Positions 52,083-58,409 of a DNA stretch of 64,000 nt are shown here, piece after piece. Made by a program: the position numbers and the translations under genes. Within the stretch, counting starts at the first letter, position 1. Every line of letters starts with the position of its first letter. Source of the stretch: a virus. The stretch covers positions 31,869-95,868 of IMG/VR virus record IMGVR_UViG_3300033993_002274. The stretch is one strand, 5' to 3'. The notes beneath the pieces were generated by a model that ran no database searches, was not told the origin of the DNA, and saw only the letters and a list, made by a program, of their open reading frames with translations.

Positions 52083-52241
52083 ATGAAAAATAAAAAAATT
52101 AAAAACATTAAAATATCTGATGACGCTCATTCAGTATTAAAAACTTACTGCGAAAAAAATGGTTTGAAATTGTATAAGTTTTTAGAAAATTTGATAATTA
52201 GAAATTGTAGTAAACCTAAAGATATATATGGTGAAGATTAA
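52083..52241 (+). CDS. Small ribbon-helix-helix-like DNA-binding protein
   Basis: 52 residues from the ATG at 52083. In-frame upstream starts from 51996 run through the promoter and hairpin, so I reject them. IKNIKISDDAHSVLKTYCEK and LYKFLENLIIRNC fit the strand-helix-helix pattern of small RHH/Arc-type regulators (K.I.IS...H..LK.YC...G.....FLE.LI). It is the only plus-strand gene within a 54-kb minus-strand block and converges with the next gene, overlapping its stop by 4 bases. A role as transcriptional regulator is inferred. Confidence 0.6.
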   Translation: MKNKKIKNIKISDDAHSVLKTYCEKNGLKLYKFLENLIIRNCSKPKDIYGED

Positions 52242-53470
52242 ACAAAATAGGCAACAGTTTTAATTACCGATGTTTGAGTGATTAAAGTTTTATATGCTTT
52301 TATTAATACAGAATCCCCATCATTAACTTGAATCACATCTAAATCATCACCTATGTAAAGACCATTTATATAAACAGAAAATGCACTACCACAAGATGTT
52401 GTTGAGTTTGTTGTTGCGCCTGTTGGGTTTGAAAACACGGGCAAAGTACCACCTTGAACACAAACAGTTCCTGTATTACCACTTGTTATTCCTGATATGA
52501 TTGATGGCCCGCTATTACATGTTACAAAATTTAAAGTGTTGTTTGTGGTTGCAGTATAATTAAAATTATAACAACTTGATAAATTTTGCAATTCAACAAC
52601 TTTCAAATCTGCAGTATATCTAAAAACTTCAGATAGTTGTGTTACTCCAGGTAGAAAAGTAAAATCAAAATCAAAGTTGTCGGGTCGTGGAGGTTCAATT
52701 TCAACTCGTCTAGTTTTAATTTTTGTATCTACTTCAAACATCGTCATATATCTTGATATTGCGGGAGAAACTTGAAAATCTTCTTCATCTAATAAAAACC
52801 CTTGTAGTGTCAACTTATAATTTATAATGTAGTATTTTCTTTTTTCTAAATCTTTTACTGACTCATCGGACACTTCTTCCATCATTATTGGCATATAGTG
52901 TCCATTTATTTGAGTATAGGATTGAGCGGATGCAAATGTTTGCATAACAATTTTGTTAAACTCGTTGTTTTCTCTCATTCGATTACAAAACAACTTTAAA
53001 TTGTAAACAATATCAACGGCAACAGGTTGTGGAACTTTATAGACATCGGCACCTTTTCTTTGTCCATCCCATGTTGGTACTGTAAAATAATTAATTCTAA
53101 GTTTTTCGGGGACATTAAATCTACCCCCAACATATTTACCTGGTTTAACTTCAGGGGTTCTTACAATTGCTAAAAAAGGTAATGATATATTTTTATCTAA
53201 ATCTTGAAAATTCCATGTTTGTGTAAATTGCATCCAATTTTGATTGGTTATAATTCTATCAATCAACGGTACTTTTTTTTCATCAACAACTAATTCTAAT
53301 TTGTCTTTAACAAAATCTAAAAACCCCCTGTCCAAATCGGCATGTAATACCCCTTTTGGTAAAAATGTTCCATGTCTTGTTATGTCCTCGAGCATTTCTT
53401 CTCTTCTTTCCACACCAAACTTTTGTGGAATCAAAGGTAAATTTTTTTTTACTTGTTTTGGAAAAGCCAT
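52238..53470 (-). CDS. Tail-terminator/neck-type protein (gp15 position)
   Basis: 410 residues. The N-terminal ~260 residues form one domain (VDIVYNLKLFCNRMRENNEF, YYIINYKLTLQGFLLDEEDF), comparable in length to T4 gp15 (272). The C-terminal ~110 residues are a Cys/Thr/Gly-rich beta domain (TCNSGPSIISGITSGNTG, FSVYINGLYIGDDLD), likely a surface decoration. Gene order neck-this-sheath parallels T4 14-15-18, and this position is the main reason for the call. No sequence motif proves gp15 homology. Confidence 0.45.
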   Translation of the reverse strand: MAFPKQVKKNLPLIPQKFGVERREEMLEDITRHGTFLPKGVLHADLDRGFLDFVKDKLELVVDEKKVPLIDRIITNQNWMQFTQTWNFQDLDKNISLPFLAIVRTPEVKPGKYVGGRFNVPEKLRINYFTVPTWDGQRKGADVYKVPQPVAVDIVYNLKLFCNRMRENNEFNKIVMQTFASAQSYTQINGHYMPIMMEEVSDESVKDLEKRKYYIINYKLTLQGFLLDEEDFQVSPAISRYMTMFEVDTKIKTRRVEIEPPRPDNFDFDFTFLPGVTQLSEVFRYTADLKVVELQNLSSCYNFNYTATTNNTLNFVTCNSGPSIISGITSGNTGTVCVQGGTLPVFSNPTGATTNSTTSCGSAFSVYINGLYIGDDLDVIQVNDGDSVLIKAYKTLITQTSVIKTVAYFV

Positions 53471-53477
53471 AATTTAA

Positions 53478-53993
53478 TTAAATTCCTTCAAATTCATTAT
53501 TCGTAACAGGGGTTGCAAGAATTGTTCTATAAAATCTTTTATAACCAGCATAAGTATGTTTATTGTCAGTAAACACCCTACCATCATTTACCACACTATA
53601 ATATCTAACTCTACTTTCTGTTTCATAATACCCAATATAATCACCATATTCTATATCAATTTCTAAATCATCTAAATAATCTTGATAAACACTAACAGTT
53701 AAATTACCCGGCTCTAACTGTTCTAATTTTGTTGAGCCATAGTCTTGGTTTGCAGGGGCCTCTATTTTAACCAAACCTTTAAATTCTATTGGTGGTAAAA
53801 ATTGTATTCCGCCTTTTAATGCTTCGCCATACACATCGTCGTTGTTGGTTTTCTGTCTATCAACTTTATATAAAACTAAAGTGAAGTTCATATCCCCCTC
53901 TAACCATTCTCTTCCCATTTTTATATCTAAATTGAAGTCTTCTTCTGCAAAAAACTTATTTAATCTTGTTATTGGAACTTTAGGTTGTGTCAT
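53478..53993 (-). CDS. Neck/head-closure protein (gp14-like)
   Basis: 171 residues. VDRQKTNNDDVYGEALKGG followed by PPIEFKGLVKIEAPANQDYG and VRYYSVVNDGRVFTDNKHTY suggests a beta-barrel neck protein; 'D.VYGEA' recalls gp14-family sequences. It is shorter than T4 gp14 (256). It lies 7 bases upstream of the gp15-position gene and is divergent from the helicase gene. TATTTATA lies only 3 bases before its ATG. Confidence 0.5.
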   Translation of the reverse strand: MTQPKVPITRLNKFFAEEDFNLDIKMGREWLEGDMNFTLVLYKVDRQKTNNDDVYGEALKGGIQFLPPIEFKGLVKIEAPANQDYGSTKLEQLEPGNLTVSVYQDYLDDLEIDIEYGDYIGYYETESRVRYYSVVNDGRVFTDNKHTYAGYKRFYRTILATPVTNNEFEGI

Positions 53994-53996
53994 ACC

Positions 53997-54004
53997 TATA
54001 AATA
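53997..54004 (-). promoter_or_regulatory. TATTTATA element next to neck gene start
   Basis: A perfect coding-strand TATTTATA, 3 bases before the ATG at 53993. If a promoter, its transcript would be nearly leaderless, so a translational role is also possible. The divergent gap 53994-54048 shows no other clear promoter. Confidence 0.35.
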
Positions 54005-54048
54005 CTTTAATTGATTTTTTCTTGAATTTTATTATATTTTATTATACT

Positions 54049-55812
54049 ATGGAAGATTTTGTGCCTAAAACACCCGAATCAAAAGCCCTTTTAATATTAG
54101 ATGATTACGAAGGGTCAAATAACTATATCCTTAATTTAAAACACAAAAAAGAGAACAGTAAGTCTTTCGTACCCACAAGACCGCAGGCGGATTATATCAA
54201 TAATTATAACACAACACAACCAAAAGTTGCAAAAAAATGGGTCAAACTTGATTCATATTTTGGTAAAAAACTGATGGAAGATAAGATGTATACTAAGGAA
54301 CCTTCTGAAATATATGTTGAAAAATTGTTGGTTGAAAAAGACAAAGCATATCATATTTGGGGTAAGATATTTTCAGGAGAAACTTTACATGATTTTTGGA
54401 TGCCAAAATCAGCCTTATTAAAAGATAATGAAGTTAAAAACATTTCTATTGATTATGGTAAGTACACTCATAGACCTCCTATGGAACATCAAAAAGAAGC
54501 AATCGAAAAACTTGTAAGAAATAAAAAGTTTATTCTGGCCGATGACATGGGTCTTGGTAAAACAACATCAACCATAATTGCAGCATTAGAAACGGGAGCC
54601 AAAAAAATATTAATTGTGTGTCCAGCATCATTAAAAATAAATTGGCAAAGAGAGATTGCAAATTATTCAGATAGGTCTGTTTATATTGCAGAAGGTAAGA
54701 AATTTTCAGACGAACATGATTTTGTTATTGTAAACTACGACATCTTAAAAAATTTTCATGACATTAAAGAAAAGGATAAGTCAGAAATTATGAAAATTAA
54801 TTTTGATTTGGTAATCATGGATGAAGCTCATATGATTTCTAATCCACAAGCCCAAAGAACAAAAATCGCTAACGACATCGCAAGTAAATCAAATAGAGTT
54901 TGGTTATTATCAGGAACACCTATGACCTCTCGACCTATGAATTATTATAATTTATTAAACCTTGTTGATAGTCCAGTGGCAATGAATTGGATGGCTTACG
55001 CTAAAAGATATTGTAATGGATTTCAATTTAGCGTTGGGAAAAGAAAGGTATGGAACGTTACAGGAGCATCCAATCTTGACGAATTAAGAGAAAGAACCTC
55101 AACACATATTCTAAGAAGGTTAAAAGAAGAAGTTTTGGATTTACCTGAAAAAATTATCACACCTGTTTATTTAAGACTCAAATCAAAAGACTACGAAGAA
55201 TTAATGGGTGAATATTTTGATTGGTATGACCAAAACCCTGAAGAGTCATCTTCACTTACAATTCAGTTTGGTAAACTAATGAAAGTAAGAAAAGTAATTG
55301 CACAAGAAAAAATTAATAACACAATCGAGTTAGCGGAGAACATTATAGAACAAGGTAAAAAGGTCATTATATTTACAAACTTTACCGACACATTAAATCA
55401 AATCTATAATCACTTTGGTAAATCTGCGGTTTATTTAGATGGTAGTTGTTCTAAGTTTCACAGACAAAATGCGGTCGATGAATTTCAAACAAACGATAAA
55501 ATCAAAGTATTTGTTGGAAACTTAAAGGCTGCTGGTGTGGGGATTACTTTAACCTCGGCGGAAGCTGTAATTATGAATGATTTATCTTTTGTTCCTGCTG
55601 AACACTCACAAGCAGAGGATAGGTCACATAGAATTGGTCAAAAAAATTCAACATCAGTTTATTATCCTCTTTTCGAAAATACAATAGAAGGTGCAATTTA
55701 CGACATATTAAATAGGAAAAAGAAAATTATCTCAACAGTAATGGGTGACGATATGTTTGATGACGCATCCACAATAGAAGAAATGTTAAATTTAATTTCT
55801 AGCAATCGATGA
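54049..55812 (+). CDS. SNF2-family DNA helicase/translocase
   Basis: 587 residues from the ATG at 54049. Longer in-frame reading from 53842 would overlap the divergent neck gene, so I reject it. Motif I LADDMGLGKTT (K171), Ia LIVCPASLKINWQ, II VIMDEAH (258-261), III LLSGTPM, V GVGITLTSAE and VI QAEDRSHRIGQ define the SWI2/SNF2 group, closest in style to SMARCAL1/HepA-like annealing helicases. It may remodel forks or branch structures, the task of UvsW in T4. First gene of the plus-strand block; the next gene starts 12 bases later. Confidence 0.88.
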   Translation: MEDFVPKTPESKALLILDDYEGSNNYILNLKHKKENSKSFVPTRPQADYINNYNTTQPKVAKKWVKLDSYFGKKLMEDKMYTKEPSEIYVEKLLVEKDKAYHIWGKIFSGETLHDFWMPKSALLKDNEVKNISIDYGKYTHRPPMEHQKEAIEKLVRNKKFILADDMGLGKTTSTIIAALETGAKKILIVCPASLKINWQREIANYSDRSVYIAEGKKFSDEHDFVIVNYDILKNFHDIKEKDKSEIMKINFDLVIMDEAHMISNPQAQRTKIANDIASKSNRVWLLSGTPMTSRPMNYYNLLNLVDSPVAMNWMAYAKRYCNGFQFSVGKRKVWNVTGASNLDELRERTSTHILRRLKEEVLDLPEKIITPVYLRLKSKDYEELMGEYFDWYDQNPEESSSLTIQFGKLMKVRKVIAQEKINNTIELAENIIEQGKKVIIFTNFTDTLNQIYNHFGKSAVYLDGSCSKFHRQNAVDEFQTNDKIKVFVGNLKAAGVGITLTSAEAVIMNDLSFVPAEHSQAEDRSHRIGQKNSTSVYYPLFENTIEGAIYDILNRKKKIISTVMGDDMFDDASTIEEMLNLISSNR

Positions 55813-55820
55813 TATTTATA
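55813..55820 (+). promoter_or_regulatory. TATTTATA element upstream of peptidase-SOD gene
   Basis: A perfect coding-strand TATTTATA 4 bases before the ATG at 55825. It has the same orientation relative to its gene as the minus-strand copies, which argues against chance base composition. Confidence 0.4.
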
Positions 55821-55824
55821 TATC

Positions 55825-56910
55825 ATGACCGTGGATATTAAATATATAGATGTTGACCCAACAAAGGAGGATAAAGAATTAATTAACAAATTTATTTCTC
55901 AGTTGAAAAAAAATTATCCTTTAGAAAATGACATAACAATCTTGTTTCAAAATAACAGAACTGGTAAAATGACCACAGGGTCAAGGACAGACAAACATAA
56001 ATTAAAAATATTAGTTAAAGATAGATTAAATCGTGATGTGATGAGAACATTAGCACATGAATGGTCCCATGAACATCAAAGAACAGTTCTTAATAGAAAA
56101 AAAGGTAAAGACATTGGAGGTAAAAATGAAAATGAAGCCAGTTCTCAAGCATCTGAAGAAATAAAAAAATTCGAAAAAGGTAATAAAAAAATAGAAAAAG
56201 TTATTTATAAACCTTTTACAGAAAGAATTGAAAGAATAGAATCTTTGTTACAAATAGAATCTTTAGAAAAACAATCATTAATAAATGAAATTAAAAAAAT
56301 AAGCGTAGATAAACTACCTTACGAATATGATTCTTTAGAAGTTTTTATTGATAGTGAAACAATGAAAACTCACTACAACAAACATTACAAAGGTTATGTT
56401 GAAAAATTAAATAAAGAATTAGAAAAAATAAGTGGTAAAGATTTAGACTTAGAACAAATTATATCTGACATTTCAAGTTTTAATACAATAGTTAGAAATA
56501 ATGGTGGTGGAGCATTTAATCATGCGTTGTTTTGGAAAATGATGTCGCCTAAAAAACAAAAGTTAGACGACCCCATCAAAAGTAAAATAGAAAAGACTTT
56601 CGGTTCATTTGAAAAATTTAAAACAGAATTTGAAGACGCCGCCAAATCTCGTTTTGGTTCAGGTTGGGTATGGTTGATTCTTACAGATAAAAATAGATTG
56701 AAAATTGTAACCACCGCAAATCAAGACAACCCCCTAATGGATAATCAAGAAGAAAGAGGTTACCCCTTGTTAGGTCTTGACGTTTGGGAACATGCTTATT
56801 ATTTAAAATACAAAAATCTAAGAGACAAGTACGTATCTAATTTTTGGAAAGTGGTTAATTGGGGATTTGTTAATGATTTGTATTCTACTCAGTCTAAACT
56901 TAACAACTAA
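55825..56910 (+). CDS. Fusion of HExxH metallopeptidase-like domain and Mn-type superoxide dismutase
   Basis: 361 residues. Residues ~1-115 are zincin-like: a core strand, then TLAHEWSHEHQ with H78-E79-xx-H82 and NENEAS (E104) as possible third ligand. A charged helical linker (~115-160) follows. Residues ~164-355 are a complete Fe/Mn SOD: LPYEYDSLEVFID, H183 in THYNKHYKGYV, H233 in GGGAFNHALFW, FGSGWVWL, and D319/H323 in GLDVWEHAYYLKY. ANQDNPLM and GGG before NH are Mn-type features. All four metal ligands are intact. SOD dismutes superoxide; the peptidase substrate is unknown. It lies between SNF2 helicase and the gp13-like neck gene; virion or cytosol location is open. Confidence 0.85.
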   Translation: MTVDIKYIDVDPTKEDKELINKFISQLKKNYPLENDITILFQNNRTGKMTTGSRTDKHKLKILVKDRLNRDVMRTLAHEWSHEHQRTVLNRKKGKDIGGKNENEASSQASEEIKKFEKGNKKIEKVIYKPFTERIERIESLLQIESLEKQSLINEIKKISVDKLPYEYDSLEVFIDSETMKTHYNKHYKGYVEKLNKELEKISGKDLDLEQIISDISSFNTIVRNNGGGAFNHALFWKMMSPKKQKLDDPIKSKIEKTFGSFEKFKTEFEDAAKSRFGSGWVWLILTDKNRLKIVTTANQDNPLMDNQEERGYPLLGLDVWEHAYYLKYKNLRDKYVSNFWKVVNWGFVNDLYSTQSKLNN

Positions 56911-56914
56911 ATTA

Positions 56915-56922
56915 TATTTATA
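56915..56922 (+). promoter_or_regulatory. TATTTATA element upstream of gp13-like gene
   Basis: A perfect coding-strand TATTTATA 12 bases before the ATG at 56935, within TATATTTATATAA. It is the second plus-strand example. Confidence 0.4.
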
Positions 56923-56934
56923 TAATAAAAACTT

Positions 56935-58056
56935 ATGGCAACTACTGTAATTATCACCGAACCTGAAAGAAGTAAATTATATAAAAGAATAAAAAATCTT
57001 TTAGGTGCCCCTATTCGTAGTGTTGAATTAGAAGACGAAATGATGGATTCATTATTAGAATTATCTATTCAGGATTACGCACAGCACGTTAATGATTGGT
57101 TGATTGAAGCTCAATGGTCTTCTTTGAACGGTTTGAATTTAGATGAGCAATCACTAACAAGGGCCTTTACTACAAGAAGTATGGATTGGGAAACTCAATA
57201 TACTTACGCATATTCAAAAATTGTGGGATTACAAGCTGGTGGCGATTATGTATTGAAAAAAGATTATATTGATTTAGTTGCAAATCAACAAATATATGAA
57301 ATACCTGCAGGTCGTGAAATCAATGAAATATTATGGTTTTCTCGTTCTGAATTAGACGCAGCGTATTTTGACCCGTTCATGGGTGGATTTGGTGGATTTG
57401 GTGGTATTGGTTTAGGTGGTGGAGCAGGATTTTCTCAAATGGGGACAACAGGAAATTATTTTATTACACCAGCCTTTGATATTTTACTTAGAATGGCTGA
57501 CATTCAAATGAAAAGAAGAATCATAACAGGAGATTTGACTTATAGAATAACGGCACTTCCTGAAGGAAAAAAAGCATTACATTTAATGAATGTACCTGGT
57601 GGAAAATTTGATTTTGGAAATATTGCTTATCAAAAATACAAAGTATGGTATTGGTATTATGATACTTTTGATAGAGATGATTGTTTAGCGAAAAATCCTG
57701 ACGTAGTTAGACTTCCTTCTGACGTTCCAATTGACGAAATGAGATGGGATGAATTAAATTCACCAGCAAAAACTTGGGTTAGAAGATGGTTTACGGCATA
57801 CTGTAAAGAAACTTTGGCAAAAGTAAGAGGTAAGTATAGTGGTAGTTTAAAGACTCCTGATAGTGAATTAACCTTAGAGTGGCAAAGTTTGAATACTGAA
57901 GCCAAAGATGAAAAGGCTATGTTGTGGGAAGAATTAAAAACTAGACTTGAAAGGTTAAGACCTGAAAAACAAATGGAACAAAAAGCCTTACAGGCTGAAA
58001 ACTTGAACAAAGCCTTGAAATTTAGAGCATTTACAAGTCCTTATAATATCATATAA
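56935..58056 (+). CDS. gp13: Neck protein, gp13-like
   Basis: 373 residues (T4 gp13 is 309). KRIKNLLGAPIRSVELEDEM and LELSIQDYAQHVNDWLIEAQ form an N-terminal helical head-tail adaptor-like part. A Gly-rich loop (GGFGGFGGIGLGGGAGF, about 150-166) interrupts the middle. RWFTAYCKETLAKVRGKYSG near the C-terminus fits gp13-like neck proteins. It would sit at the portal-tail junction. It is isolated on the plus strand from the gp14/gp15-position genes, which lie on the minus strand ~3 kb away. Confidence 0.55.
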   Translation: MATTVIITEPERSKLYKRIKNLLGAPIRSVELEDEMMDSLLELSIQDYAQHVNDWLIEAQWSSLNGLNLDEQSLTRAFTTRSMDWETQYTYAYSKIVGLQAGGDYVLKKDYIDLVANQQIYEIPAGREINEILWFSRSELDAAYFDPFMGGFGGFGGIGLGGGAGFSQMGTTGNYFITPAFDILLRMADIQMKRRIITGDLTYRITALPEGKKALHLMNVPGGKFDFGNIAYQKYKVWYWYYDTFDRDDCLAKNPDVVRLPSDVPIDEMRWDELNSPAKTWVRRWFTAYCKETLAKVRGKYSGSLKTPDSELTLEWQSLNTEAKDEKAMLWEELKTRLERLRPEKQMEQKALQAENLNKALKFRAFTSPYNII

Positions 58057-58063
58057 TTTTTTT

Positions 58064-58396
58064 ATGTCAGTATTTAAATCTATTCCTTCAATTAGAATAA
58101 TTAATGGTAATAGAGTTGAAACATCAGATTCTGCAATAGTTTCTAACTCTTACTATGAAACCGATGGTGAATACGTCATTATCGTTTCGGGTGTTGAAAA
58201 TTGTGAACTTTTGTTAAATTCATCAAACACCGACCACGTTGTTGTAAAATCTATGACGAATGTTTTAGTAAAGGGAGACTCATTAATTGATGAACAATAT
58301 GAAGAAGTTGAATTAACTAAAGGTTCGTGCGTTGAGTTTAAAAAAGTCGGAAATTACTGGTATATATTATCTTCAGACGGATTAAAAAACTCTTAG
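58064..58396 (+). CDS. Small beta-rich protein, unknown
   Basis: 110 residues, mainly beta strands (GEYVIIVSGVENCELLLN, HVVVKSMTNVLVKGD, GSCVEFKKVGNYWYILSSDG). The ending resembles the short 'W.I.SSDG' tails of phage decoration or fibre proteins. It starts 7 bases after the gp13-like gene. Its stop lies inside the hairpin shared with the convergent polymerase gene. Function unknown; a virion decoration role is plausible. Confidence 0.5.
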   Translation: MSVFKSIPSIRIINGNRVETSDSAIVSNSYYETDGEYVIIVSGVENCELLLNSSNTDHVVVKSMTNVLVKGDSLIDEQYEEVELTKGSCVEFKKVGNYWYILSSDGLKNS

Positions 58397-58409
58397 TCGA
58401 AACTAAGAG
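58383..58409 (-). terminator. Intrinsic terminator of DNA polymerase containing both convergent stop codons
   Basis: Minus-strand stem CTCTTAG / CTAAGAG (7 pairs, 6-base loop) followed by TTTTTTAAT. The stem includes the minus stop (58393-58395) and the plus stop (58394-58396). In the plus direction the stem is intact but lacks a U-tract. Confidence 0.78.

Noticed and set aside
700-54004. T4-type late promoters TATAAATA on the plus strand
   Set aside because: Read as T4 late promoters they would all drive antisense transcription away from their genes. Because the motif keeps one orientation relative to genes on both strands, I treat it as TATTTATA in the coding sense.
53842-54048. N-terminal extension of the SNF2 helicase frame
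   Set aside because: It overlaps the divergent neck gene over its whole length; the ATG at 54049 lies in the proper divergent gap.
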